Origin: Candidatus Baldrarchaeota archaeon
GTDB lineage: Archaea; Asgardarchaeota; Baldrarchaeia; Baldrarchaeales; DXJG01
Assembly (NCBI GenBank): GCA_016840485.1
Contig: JAEOSG010000010.1
Span: 1-36,859, forward strand
DNA: 36,859 nucleotides
Direction: 5' to 3'
Of this stretch, positions 28,239 to 36,859 are shown in pieces (positions within the stretch are counted from its first letter, which is position 1; every line of letters begins with the position of its first letter). The notes beneath the pieces are model-generated. The model did not search any database, was not told the origin of the DNA, and worked only from the letters and a program-made list of their open reading frames with translations. A program made the translations under genes and the position numbers.

Positions 28239-29830
28239 AAAAATTATGCGTATTTTTAATTATTGCGATTTTAATGATGTTCATGGTGAATGTAAGCCTT
28301 ATGAATGTAGTCCATGCCCACGAATCTGTTGATTTTAAAATACTCAAAGTTGTTTGGGGAACACCTCAGAACAACCCTATAATTGTTTACCCCGGTGATA
28401 CAAATGTACCCTTAACTATATATGTGAAAAACAATTCTAGTGAAAGTCTCGTAGGTGTATATGGAGAATTAAATGTTACTGAACCATTTAAACATGCTGA
28501 AAACAACAGCTATACTGCTATTGACTATGCTACGCCCATTGAACGCGAGAACGCTTTTGCAAATACAGGTGAAGTTTTACCGTGGGGCACTTTTACCTTA
28601 ACATACAATTTAAACATAAATAGTACGGCTAAAAAAGGTTATTATCCGTGCACGCTAACAATTTACTATGCATTAAATAACAGTGGCAACTACACCCTCG
28701 GTGAACCTAAAACATATCATATAACAATTTTTATTTATAATAGGCCGCCGGAAATAGAGTCTTATAGACCTACTGATCTAAATATCGCTATTTATGTAAA
28801 TGATAGTGTAGAGTTTTTTGTTAAATGTAGTGATCCAGACAACGATACTTTGAGTTATGAGTGGACCCTTGATGGTGAAGTTGTTGCAACTACTAACAAC
28901 TATACTTATATTCCTACGGAAGACGATATTGGAACTCATAATTTAGAGTTTGCAGTTGATGACGGTGAACTTAGAACAACGATGACATGGACTATTACCG
29001 TTACAAAAACAATTATAACGCAAGTTAATGTGAGCACCAATTATCTTTTTGGTGGTTTTGAAACAGAAGTAAACATAACAGTTAAAAATAATGCGTGGGA
29101 CGGTACTGTTCAGATTTCCTTTGGTATTCAGTCTCCTTTGGTTATTCACGGAAATAGTTCTTGGACATTTAAGTCTGTGGTTCCAAATCAAGAACTCGCT
29201 GTACCTGTAGTTATTTACGCACCAAAATCAGTCATAGGCAACACGTTTACAGGAACCCTAACGATAAGTTACAACGATGAGTATGGAAACAGTTACATGG
29301 AAACTCGGAATATCGGGTTCGTAGTCAGAGGACAAGTTTCCATTGTTGTGTATGATTGGACAATTATGCCTAACCCTGTTTCGCCAGGTAAGAAGGTTTC
29401 GATTAGTGCAACCTTGCTAAATAAGGGTACAGCGACAGCTATGTTTGTCAATGTATCAATACAGCCAAACGAGATTCTAACTTTATCTCAGGAAAGTAGT
29501 AACTATGTTGGAGAAGTTGAAGAAAACTCTCCTACACCCTTCACGGTCTCAGCTTACGTGAAACCAGATGTGCAAAATGGGACCTATCCGATAACAATCG
29601 TCGTAACCTATATGGATGACCTATTTGAAGAACATGTATTTGAAATTACAGTGAAAATAACGGTACAAAAAACATCTGAGAACAATACAGGTTCTGAAGA
29701 AGGCCCCAGTTTTCTTGATTTGCTTTACCGTGGAGGACTAACTCTTCTAATAAGCACGGTAGCATTGATCGCAATCATAATTATTTATCTTAGGAGGTCT
29801 TCAAAATCTTTGTCTTCGGCGTTCTTGTAG
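28235..29830 (+). CDS. Secreted Ig-like protein of the ABC operon
   Basis: The protein has a signal peptide (MKKLCVFLIIAILMMFMVNV, cleavage near HAHES) and several Ig/NEW3-like beta domains. One, around DPDNDTLSYEWTLDGEVV, resembles PKD/cadherin-type modules, and a later one (VVYDWTIMPNPVSPGKKVSI) resembles COG1361 S-layer-type domains. A C-terminal membrane helix (LTLLISTVALIAIIIIYLRR) anchors it with a basic tail. Sequons are frequent. It starts in an ATGA overlap with the ATPase and is followed after 9 nt by the permease, so the three act together. It is likely the outer-face partner, a role like that of a periplasmic adaptor. Confidence 0.85.
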   Translation: MKKLCVFLIIAILMMFMVNVSLMNVVHAHESVDFKILKVVWGTPQNNPIIVYPGDTNVPLTIYVKNNSSESLVGVYGELNVTEPFKHAENNSYTAIDYATPIERENAFANTGEVLPWGTFTLTYNLNINSTAKKGYYPCTLTIYYALNNSGNYTLGEPKTYHITIFIYNRPPEIESYRPTDLNIAIYVNDSVEFFVKCSDPDNDTLSYEWTLDGEVVATTNNYTYIPTEDDIGTHNLEFAVDDGELRTTMTWTITVTKTIITQVNVSTNYLFGGFETEVNITVKNNAWDGTVQISFGIQSPLVIHGNSSWTFKSVVPNQELAVPVVIYAPKSVIGNTFTGTLTISYNDEYGNSYMETRNIGFVVRGQVSIVVYDWTIMPNPVSPGKKVSISATLLNKGTATAMFVNVSIQPNEILTLSQESSNYVGEVEENSPTPFTVSAYVKPDVQNGTYPITIVVTYMDDLFEEHVFEITVKITVQKTSENNTGSEEGPSFLDLLYRGGLTLLISTVALIAIIIIYLRRSSKSLSSAFL

Positions 29831-29839
29831 GATATCCGT

Positions 29840-31051
29840 ATGGTGATCACGGTGAGCGTTGAGAAATATCTTTCTCTTCTACCTCTTTCATTTGAAGCAC
29901 TTAGAGAACGTAAGTTACGTTCTATTTTAACTATTCTTATGGTACTTGTTGGTAGTGGTCTTCTTGTTGCAGTTGATGGAATTAGCACGGGAACCTTAGC
30001 TTATATTGACCAGCAGTTTTCAAATTTGGGTGCAAATTTAATAATTATGACTCCTCGAGGAACAGATTTTGAAATCGATGATAACATCGTTAAGGAAGTT
30101 TCCCATATTGAGGGTGTAACTGACGTTATTCCATTTATACAATCAATGGTTCATATAGAGTCTAGAGGAGAAAGCCAGTCAGTAGTTGTATTAGGGGTGG
30201 ATCATTCTAAGCTTCATTTAATATTTCCGACTCTTGAATTAGAGGAGGGGAGCCTTGTATCTTACACGGACAGTGTGGGAATTGTATTAGGAAACATAGT
30301 TGCCCACGGCTCAGGTGGAGAAACTTTTGCAACTGTTGGCCAAACAGTGAAATTAAAATATAGTGCTACTGTTGAAGGAAAACAAGTTGTGTATGAGAAA
30401 AGTTTCATTGTTCGAGGAGTGTTAAAATATATAGGTAGTGGTTTAATACCTGTAGACCAGATGGTTTTCATTTCACTGCAAGCAGCTAACTCTTTTTTCA
30501 ATCGACACAACAAGTATGACGGATTATATATAATAACGTCTGATCCATCTTTGAACGAAGAAATCATGGATAAGCTAAAAGATATGTACGATGTAAATGT
30601 TCTTTCGCCACAAACCATTGTTGAAGTAATTAATCAGGTTAGTGATGCTATTTCTTTCTTCGTAGGTAACATAGCTACTGTTTCGCTTCTTGTTGCTTCA
30701 ATTGGGATTATTACAACCCTTTGGACCTCTGTTCTTGAGAGAATAAGGGAAATAGGTGTACTTAAATCTATAGGGTTTAAAGAAAAGGATATTCTTGTTC
30801 TTTTCTTAAACGAAGCTGCTATAATAGGTATGATTGGAGGAACGTTAGGTTTAGTTTTCGGAGTAGTACTTGCTCGCATTCTTATGTTAGTTATATCACC
30901 TGAATTTGCATCTATTATAAAACCCATTTTTACGGTTGAAAGTTTTGCTTCGACATGGTTTCTCAGTGTGGGTCTAAGCATAGTTGCTGGGCTTTACCCT
31001 GCTTGGAGAGCATCAAAACTAGACCCAGTAGCAGCATTAAGACACGAATAA
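29840..31051 (+). CDS. FtsX/MacB-family permease
   Basis: One N-terminal helix (RSILTILMVLVGSGLLVAV) is followed by a large extracytoplasmic MacB-PCD-like domain (residues about 55-270) and three C-terminal helices with the family ending LYPAWRASKLDPVAALRHE. The segment RIREIGVLKSIGFKEKDIL is the cytoplasmic coupling loop to the ATPase. It completes the ATPase/adaptor/permease operon, and such permeases move or shear lipoproteins, peptides or wall components rather than carry small solutes. The ATG 29840 has a weak AGGAT upstream; GTG 29852, 3 nt after GGTGATC, is an equally good start. Confidence 0.9.
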   Translation: MVITVSVEKYLSLLPLSFEALRERKLRSILTILMVLVGSGLLVAVDGISTGTLAYIDQQFSNLGANLIIMTPRGTDFEIDDNIVKEVSHIEGVTDVIPFIQSMVHIESRGESQSVVVLGVDHSKLHLIFPTLELEEGSLVSYTDSVGIVLGNIVAHGSGGETFATVGQTVKLKYSATVEGKQVVYEKSFIVRGVLKYIGSGLIPVDQMVFISLQAANSFFNRHNKYDGLYIITSDPSLNEEIMDKLKDMYDVNVLSPQTIVEVINQVSDAISFFVGNIATVSLLVASIGIITTLWTSVLERIREIGVLKSIGFKEKDILVLFLNEAAIIGMIGGTLGLVFGVVLARILMLVISPEFASIIKPIFTVESFASTWFLSVGLSIVAGLYPAWRASKLDPVAALRHE

Positions 31052-31196
31052 GTATGCAAAATTACCATTCACTCATGGTCTGGATTTAAAAATTTAACAA
31101 CTATATAATTAAAATAATAATGGTAAAGATTGGTATCGTTTTTCAACACCTACTGACGTATCTAGTAAAGAAATACAAATATCAAGGTCGAACAGA

Positions 31197-32606
31197 ATGA
31201 GGGGAGAAGAAAAAATAGTTAATCTTGAGAAGGTGTTTGATCCTAAGTCTGTTGCTATAATAGGTGTTTCCAGCGATCCTAGGAAACTGGGTTATCAATG
31301 TCTTAAAGCACTGCTAATGGACGGTTATCAAGGAAAAATTTATCCTGTTCATCCGCAATTGAAAGAGTTGATGGGAATAAAAGTTTACAATAGCTTAGAT
31401 GAGATAGAAGATTCTGTGGATTTGGCTATTATAGCTGTTTCCGCCCCAAAAGTTCCAGCCGTGTTAAAGGAATGTGTAAAGAAGAATATAAAGGCTGTGA
31501 TCATAATTTCTTCTGGTTTTAAAGAAATCGGTGAGTATGGAGAAACGCTTGAAAAACAGTTAAAGGAAATTGCCGAAAAGCACGGTATTTGTGTTGTTGG
31601 ACCAAATTGCCTTGGAGCAGCAAACATAAAAACAGGTTTGAATGCAACGTTTTTCCCCAGCTTTGTAAGGGTTAAGCCAGGGAACATTTCTTTGATTAGT
31701 CAAAGTGGAGGCATAACTGGAACTCTTCTATACCATGCTGTTGATTTAGGTGCTGGAATTGCAAAATTTGTAAGTATAGGAAATAGATGTAACATGGATT
31801 TTGCAGATTACATTCAATATTTTTACAAGGATCCTGAAACAAAGGTAATTGGGATATTTTTGGAAGGAACCGAAGATGCTAGAAGGATGTATGAAGTTGC
31901 AAAGCAGGTTACTAAGGTTAAACCTATTCTCGTGTATAAGGCGGGTAAAACGGAAACTGGCGTTAAAGGTGTTAAAAGCCACACTGGGTCTTTAGCTGGG
32001 AAAATTGAATTATATAGTGCGGCTTTTAAACAAGCGGGCATCATAGAGGTTCAAAGCATAAGAGAATTAATGGAGGCTGCAAAAGCTTTATCCGTAGCTA
32101 AATATCCTCCAAAAGGTAATCGCGTGGCAATAATAACTCATACGGCTGGACCTAGCATAGTTGCAACAGACATCTTGGAAACACGTGGATGTAAATTGGC
32201 AAAGCTGTCAAAAGAAACAATAGAAGGGATACAAAGTCTTTTACCGTTTCCCATACCGATAACGAATCCTGTGGATATTTTAGGGTTTGGATATGCTATA
32301 CCCGAACTTTACGGTGAAACTGTGAGGAAAGTTTTGATGGATGATAATGTTGATCTTCTTTTGGCTATTTATTCACCTTCTTTTCAGCCTGAGATAAGGG
32401 TCCCTGCGCAAGAGATGATAGAAGCTGTTAAAGAATATAAAAAACAAATAGTGGCGGTCTTAAACTCTCCGTTAATAAAAAAGCCGAAGGAAGTTTTTGA
32501 ATTGGAGAATGCTGGTATACCTGTTTTCTTTGACCCGGAGAGCGGTGCAAGAGCCTCTACAACTCTTGTGCATTATTATACGAAAATAAGATCGAAAAAA
32601 TGTTAA
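31197..32606 (+). CDS. ADP-forming acyl-CoA synthetase, alpha subunit
   Basis: The CoA-binding Rossmann domain (FDPKSVAIIGVSSDPRKLG), the VVGPNCLGAANI and SLISQSGGITG segments, and the catalytic phospho-His in KSHTGSLAG (His262) identify the alpha subunit or N-terminal half of the NDP-forming family. These enzymes convert acetyl-CoA or acyl-CoA with ADP and phosphate to acid, CoA and ATP in archaeal fermentation. At 469 residues it is a stand-alone alpha chain; the ATP-grasp beta chain is not in the window. The Shine-Dalgarno is poor (AAGGTCG), so the exact start is uncertain. Confidence 0.92.
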   Translation: MRGEEKIVNLEKVFDPKSVAIIGVSSDPRKLGYQCLKALLMDGYQGKIYPVHPQLKELMGIKVYNSLDEIEDSVDLAIIAVSAPKVPAVLKECVKKNIKAVIIISSGFKEIGEYGETLEKQLKEIAEKHGICVVGPNCLGAANIKTGLNATFFPSFVRVKPGNISLISQSGGITGTLLYHAVDLGAGIAKFVSIGNRCNMDFADYIQYFYKDPETKVIGIFLEGTEDARRMYEVAKQVTKVKPILVYKAGKTETGVKGVKSHTGSLAGKIELYSAAFKQAGIIEVQSIRELMEAAKALSVAKYPPKGNRVAIITHTAGPSIVATDILETRGCKLAKLSKETIEGIQSLLPFPIPITNPVDILGFGYAIPELYGETVRKVLMDDNVDLLLAIYSPSFQPEIRVPAQEMIEAVKEYKKQIVAVLNSPLIKKPKEVFELENAGIPVFFDPESGARASTTLVHYYTKIRSKKC

Positions 32607-32633
32607 ATAACTTCTAAATTGAATTTTATTCTA

Positions 32634-32681
32634 TAGAAACCTTGAAGTAATGATTATACTTCACATTCTTAGTAGTTTCTA
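32634..32681 (+). terminator. Nested inverted repeat after the synthetase gene
   Basis: The outer arms TAGAAAC (32634-32640) and GTTTCTA (32675-32681) enclose a second perfect pair, GAAGTA (32644-32649) and TACTTC (32657-32662). The element begins 27 nt after the stop and is followed by AGGTTTTGG. It may be a terminator or processing hairpin; the unpaired inner stretches lower confidence. Confidence 0.35.
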
Positions 32682-32892
32682 GGTTTTGGAGTAGATTTTA
32701 AGGTAAAAAATTAAAAGATTGCCGAAACATGCTGAGCCAAATAAATTTGTTTCTAATTGTTTAGTCTAAAACATTTAAACATTGTTTAAAGTGAGTTGAG
32801 TGCCTTGTTTTGTAATTCAACGTAAATATTATAATATTGTATGCAAATTATAGTCTATATTACAACAATATCTGCTATGTGAGGTTACCCCC

Positions 32893-35800
32893 TTGACGAA
32901 AAAAGCGTTCTTTATCTTAGCGATTTTAACTATTGCATTTTTACCATTAATGAACGTTGCCGCTATACAGCAGGTAAATCATGGGCCTAAAGTTCCAATC
33001 AGCAATGAAAAAACTTCACCAGCTTTTGGAAATAATGTCGGAGTATCAGATATCAAGCAGCCACTTGAAAATCTTACAAGGGAACGAATTCAAATTGTTA
33101 ATTCATTTTATCGCGTGTTTGGCAACTTTAATGAATATGAGGGTCCAGATATCGCTTCAATAGCACACGAAGATGGCAGAATATACTTTTACGATATTTT
33201 TAACCGAAAAACCTATGCGATCAATAATGACACAAAAGGCTCATACGCATATAACGGTTTAGCAATCGACCGTGGAAACTTCGACTCAGATGTTTTAGAT
33301 GAAGTTATAACCATTAATCGTACAGGCTTCATAGCAATCATAGATGGAAACGGTGAAACTATTAACCTCATTAACTTGGACATCACAGAAGAAATCGTGA
33401 ATGTTGAGGTTTTTGAAGTAGCTGATTTAGATTCAAACGGGTACTCTGATGCAGTTATGCTTCTTGCAATGAAAAGCGCTTCTCGGCTTTTTGTTGTTAT
33501 TAATGGTACTCCTGGAATTAGCGAGGCTATTTCAGTTAATTTAACTTTGTCTGACTTGTCCCTTGCTTTAGATGCAGCTGTAGGCAACTTTTCAAGTGAT
33601 GCTGGGCTGGAAGTTGCGATTGCCTTTGCTAATGGCTCATTGGTTGTATATAATTGTGCATTTCAACGTGTTGTAAATCAAACTATTTCTGACCTCTATA
33701 GGATAACTACTATAAGCAATGCTTCATGGTATTATGATGCTTTACTCGTCTTTACCTCATATGAGCCTCCTATCATGATGACAATTTACAATGCAACTAC
33801 GCTTACACCGCTCAGCTACTCAGCAAGAGTATATTTTTACCCGTATTTAGAGCCGGAAACAGCTGATTTAGATGGAGATAGTTCAACGGAGATAATAATT
33901 CCTACATCAAACGGGTTCGTAATTTATGACCCAGATGTGAATGATCTTACATGGAAAACTGTTTTGTTTTCGAAGGCTCCTGAATATATTGCCACGGGGA
34001 AAATTACGAGAGATGACGTGGAAGATTTCGTTATTAGTGATAGCGACGTCATATTTATGGTTAAAGGAATGAAAGGCGATGAAGCAATTCCCGCTATTTT
34101 CAGGAAGATAAGTGAACCAACGTTTATCTGCGGATTTGAAATATTGCAATATGATACTGGTTTGCCGGACCTTTTCGTTTTAACAACTAGCTATCTTTAT
34201 GTTTATAAGTCGGATTCATTTGCTCCGCGCCTTAGCGATCTAAGAATCTATCCTCTTAGACCGACCGTTGAAGACGGTTATGTAGCAGTTTCGGTAAAGG
34301 TTGTAGATGAAACAGATTTTAGCAATCCAATTTTAACATATAATGTTACTAGTCTTAGCGGTGCTTCTCTAGGACAGGGAACTGTGATTATGGTGCAAGA
34401 GTCTCACATGAGTGATACGTATGTGGCTTATATTTCAAATTTAAAGGCTGGAATATATAGTTTCAAAATTAACGTAACTGATAGCTATGATAATATGGCA
34501 GTCTACGATAATAATGGTTCTATGTTTAAGTTTCAAGTTTATAGTCAACTACTGTTTCGAAGAAAAATCCAGAAAGTCGCTTTGGCCATTCCCTCCATAG
34601 ATAGTGACCATCCAATTGATGTGGGTAAAATAGATGAAGATCAATACGATGATGTGGTTGTTGGTGTTTCAACTCACGCTGAAATCATATGGGGCAATAA
34701 TAGTGCCAACATACTTGATACATGGGTCGATGTAAACGCGAAAACATGTAACGTAAGCTCCGTGGAAACGTATGTTGCAAATATGCTAGTTGGAGCAAGC
34801 GACGACATTTTAATTTATTATTACAATAATACAAGTTCACAATCGCAAATTAGAATTTATGATGGGCAATCACTAAAATTAGCGAGAAAATATGTCTTCG
34901 GCGATGAAATTTCTAATTTTGCGTTTGGTGACATCAACGGTGACGGATACGACGACCTAATATTTAGTTTACGTCTAAATGATACACACGATAAAATCAC
35001 TGCATATGATGCAGTAACGGATTTGACGTTAATGGAAAAAGAGGTTTCAAAGATTATTTATCTGGGAGCGTTTAATCTTACAGGAGACGCATTTATGGAC
35101 GTTGTTGCAGCGTCCTATGATTCTTCAACCTTTACCATTAATTTAACTGTTTACACCGGTGGACAAGAACCTACCGCCATGTATTCCTTTAGCCGAACGA
35201 TAGAAGGAAAATTGCACAAGGTTTTTGTTTTTGTTGACCATTTTACCGCAGTTGACTCCCTTCAGATAGCATTTATCGTAAGTGAAAATTCAGATAGAAT
35301 TTTTCTTTTAGATGCAAGTAGCGGCAACCTTTTAAAAGAAGACACTATACCTTATGTAACGGGGCTAATTCCGGTTGATTACCAGTTCGATGGCATCAAA
35401 GAACTTGCCTTTCTCCTATACGATAATTCGCTCATCATAATCAGTCTGGCTACCGGTGAGCAGCTTTTTGATAAAAAACCCTTCCTTCCAAGTGAACCCA
35501 TTGCAGTGTTTCTGGATAAATTTGATGAAGATGAGTATAAAGATTTACTATATGTTCTTTCCGATGAAATTGTTATATACTCTCTTGCTAGAGATAGCAT
35601 GGAGGTCCTAGAATATCCATTTAAGATGATTTCCTCAGTTAGTATTGGAGACTTCTTTGAACTTCCAAGTAAAGATGTTTGTTTCATTACATATGATCTA
35701 TTCGTTGAAAAATACATAAATATAAACATGTTCTATCGACCAAACATCACGATATCACTTAGTAACACCACTGTGGTTCAAGACGGATCCATCAGAGCTA

Positions 35801-36859
35801 CCGTGAAAATTAGAAATATTTTTGGAGACTCAATTTCTAAAAGTAGTGTAATAGGCGTCCTTGAGCAAAATGGAACAGCTTTGAGGGTTAGTAGTTTTAC
35901 TTCGTTTGAGAACGGAACATACAGCCTTATCTTTACCGCTACACATCTGCGTGCTGGTTACTATAATTTCACGGTAATTATAGAGGACTCATATTATGGC
36001 ACGCATGAATTCAGCGAGTTAATAACAGTTTTAGGTAAGATAATCGTAGATGTTTCCTTACTTGACTCTATTGAGCAAGGTTATACGATTGGAGTAAGAA
36101 TAAGAGTTTACGACGAATATTATTATCCAGTGACAAATGCAAATATAACAGTTACTTTTGCAGGCAAAACGTTTATCGGGAAAAAAGCAGGGGAGAATTC
36201 CTATGTTGTGGAAGTAGAAATAGGATACGTCCCGCATGGGGAATATCCGTTAATAATAAAGGTTGAAGGACCTTACTATGTTACTAAAGTTGTGGAAGAA
36301 ACGATATATGTTCTCCCTAGAATGCCAAGGCTTCAGTTGTCAGCGAAAACGGTAATAACTATGTTCGGCTTCTCAATGGGTATTTCGCTTATCGGTTTAA
36401 CGGTGTACTATGGTGTTTCGTCAAAAATGACTAAGAGCATTTCAACGGATGAACAACAGAGATTGATTATGAGCTTTAAACCTTTAAACGTCGTCTATCT
36501 CCTTGTTGTTGTGCTTTTCTTCGGCACGTTTGCATGGGCATTTTCTCTTTATAGAAGGGAATTATATGGATCCGCTGCGGGAATGCTAGGTTTAGCGTTG
36601 ATGGAACTATTGTTAATGTCTGCTATTTGGCTTTATAGAGATGCTGCCCACATATTGGTTACAGAGAAAATGTCTATTAAACGAATTATTGTAAGCGTGC
36701 TTCATATCGCTTTGGCGCCAGTGGTAATCTTTTGGATTTTTGAATTAGGTAGTGAAGTTGAGTGGTTCGCTTATTATATACTCAGTGAAACTATGACTAT
36801 CGGTGGAGTAAAGATTCCATCGTTATATGTTAGCTTGTTGGGCACATATGTTACATCAG
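32893..36859 (+). CDS. Giant secreted FG-GAP/Ig-like protein with C-terminal membrane helices (partial)
   Basis: The frame is open from TTG 32893 to the window end (over 1,320 codons). GAGGT (32881-32885) is 7 nt upstream, and a signal peptide follows (MTKKAFFILAILTIAFLPLM). Residues about 60-430 form FG-GAP/propeller-like repeats (FEVADLDSNGYSDAVML, ETADLDGDSSTEIIIPT). An Ig-like segment follows, then a second propeller (AFGDINGDGYDDLIFSL), and two further Ig-like domains. From about residue 1150 come at least four hydrophobic helices (YLLVVVLFFGTFAWAFSLY and others), so the C-terminus is an integral-membrane domain rather than a single anchor. The Asp/Asn-rich loops suit Ca2+ binding. It is a probable surface adhesin or sensor; function is inferred. 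Confidence 0.85.
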   Translation, partial: MTKKAFFILAILTIAFLPLMNVAAIQQVNHGPKVPISNEKTSPAFGNNVGVSDIKQPLENLTRERIQIVNSFYRVFGNFNEYEGPDIASIAHEDGRIYFYDIFNRKTYAINNDTKGSYAYNGLAIDRGNFDSDVLDEVITINRTGFIAIIDGNGETINLINLDITEEIVNVEVFEVADLDSNGYSDAVMLLAMKSASRLFVVINGTPGISEAISVNLTLSDLSLALDAAVGNFSSDAGLEVAIAFANGSLVVYNCAFQRVVNQTISDLYRITTISNASWYYDALLVFTSYEPPIMMTIYNATTLTPLSYSARVYFYPYLEPETADLDGDSSTEIIIPTSNGFVIYDPDVNDLTWKTVLFSKAPEYIATGKITRDDVEDFVISDSDVIFMVKGMKGDEAIPAIFRKISEPTFICGFEILQYDTGLPDLFVLTTSYLYVYKSDSFAPRLSDLRIYPLRPTVEDGYVAVSVKVVDETDFSNPILTYNVTSLSGASLGQGTVIMVQESHMSDTYVAYISNLKAGIYSFKINVTDSYDNMAVYDNNGSMFKFQVYSQLLFRRKIQKVALAIPSIDSDHPIDVGKIDEDQYDDVVVGVSTHAEIIWGNNSANILDTWVDVNAKTCNVSSVETYVANMLVGASDDILIYYYNNTSSQSQIRIYDGQSLKLARKYVFGDEISNFAFGDINGDGYDDLIFSLRLNDTHDKITAYDAVTDLTLMEKEVSKIIYLGAFNLTGDAFMDVVAASYDSSTFTINLTVYTGGQEPTAMYSFSRTIEGKLHKVFVFVDHFTAVDSLQIAFIVSENSDRIFLLDASSGNLLKEDTIPYVTGLIPVDYQFDGIKELAFLLYDNSLIIISLATGEQLFDKKPFLPSEPIAVFLDKFDEDEYKDLLYVLSDEIVIYSLARDSMEVLEYPFKMISSVSIGDFFELPSKDVCFITYDLFVEKYININMFYRPNITISLSNTTVVQDGSIRATVKIRNIFGDSISKSSVIGVLEQNGTALRVSSFTSFENGTYSLIFTATHLRAGYYNFTVIIEDSYYGTHEFSELITVLGKIIVDVSLLDSIEQGYTIGVRIRVYDEYYYPVTNANITVTFAGKTFIGKKAGENSYVVEVEIGYVPHGEYPLIIKVEGPYYVTKVVEETIYVLPRMPRLQLSAKTVITMFGFSMGISLIGLTVYYGVSSKMTKSISTDEQQRLIMSFKPLNVVYLLVVVLFFGTFAWAFSLYRRELYGSAAGMLGLALMELLLMSAIWLYRDAAHILVTEKMSIKRIIVSVLHIALAPVVIFWIFELGSEVEWFAYYILSETMTIGGVKIPSLYVSLLGTYVTS

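Noticed and set aside
32981-33163. Short plus-strand open frame near the start of the giant secreted protein
   Set aside because: It overlaps the signal-peptide protein in another frame; the TTG 32893 frame has the Shine-Dalgarno, signal peptide and 1,300 open codons.

Overview
The window is AT-rich DNA from an archaeon. The evidence is a VAT/CDC48-type double AAA ATPase, an ADP-forming acyl-CoA synthetase alpha subunit, an archaeal MoaD-type sulfur carrier, an HTH-V4R regulator, TATA boxes, and Shine-Dalgarno sites of the GGTGAT(C)/GGAGG type that are often followed by TTG starts. The gene content suits a TACK-lineage archaeon (for example Bathyarchaeia-like) or an Asgard archaeon, but nothing here fixes the phylum. 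I saw no rRNA, tRNA, CRISPR array or insertion sequence.

Layout. Positions 1-297 (-) hold the N-terminal part of a secreted protein that runs off the left edge. 688-2838 is a polytopic membrane protein fused to a winged helix and a roadblock/longin-like domain. 2951-4150 is a DEAD-box RNA helicase. 4473-8802 is one very large surface protein (glycosidase-like barrel, glutaminase-like fold, NosD-type beta helix, Ig-like repeats, membrane anchor) interrupted by a +1 frameshift at a TTTT run. 9032-11022 holds two related membrane-anchored proteins of an unrecognised family; the longer one contains the domain twice. 11090-16102 is mostly housekeeping and metabolism: a membrane protein, YbaK-type editing protein, MoaD, nitrilase, a helical protein and a saccharopine dehydrogenase-like enzyme. 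16259-17291 holds a coiled-coil/winged-helix protein and a small zinc ribbon.

17.4-20.6 kb is a decaying accessory patch. It holds an intact DUF433 antitoxin next to a wrecked PIN-like toxin, two tandem zinc-ribbon membrane paralogues, and a CPBP protease gene broken by several frameshifts. From 20.7 to 26.2 kb come a small helical/HTH-like protein, a gamma-carbonic anhydrase, a small ferritin-like protein, a CoA-disulfide reductase/NADH oxidase-like flavoprotein and the CDC48 ATPase.

26.2-31.1 kb looks like a self-contained regulated module. An HTH-V4R regulator is divergent from a MacB/LolCDE-like ABC operon (ATPase with its own membrane extension, secreted Ig-like protein, FtsX-like permease). 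Two 18-bp palindromes bracket the operon TATA box. The window closes with the acyl-CoA synthetase alpha subunit and a secreted protein of more than 1,300 residues that is cut by the right edge.

The main themes are cell-surface and membrane biology (secreted or anchored giants at both ends, an ABC exporter-like operon) and local gene decay in one patch. The best candidates for something undescribed are the V4R-controlled ABC module, the 716-residue membrane/winged-helix/roadblock fusion, and the paired 401/204-residue family.
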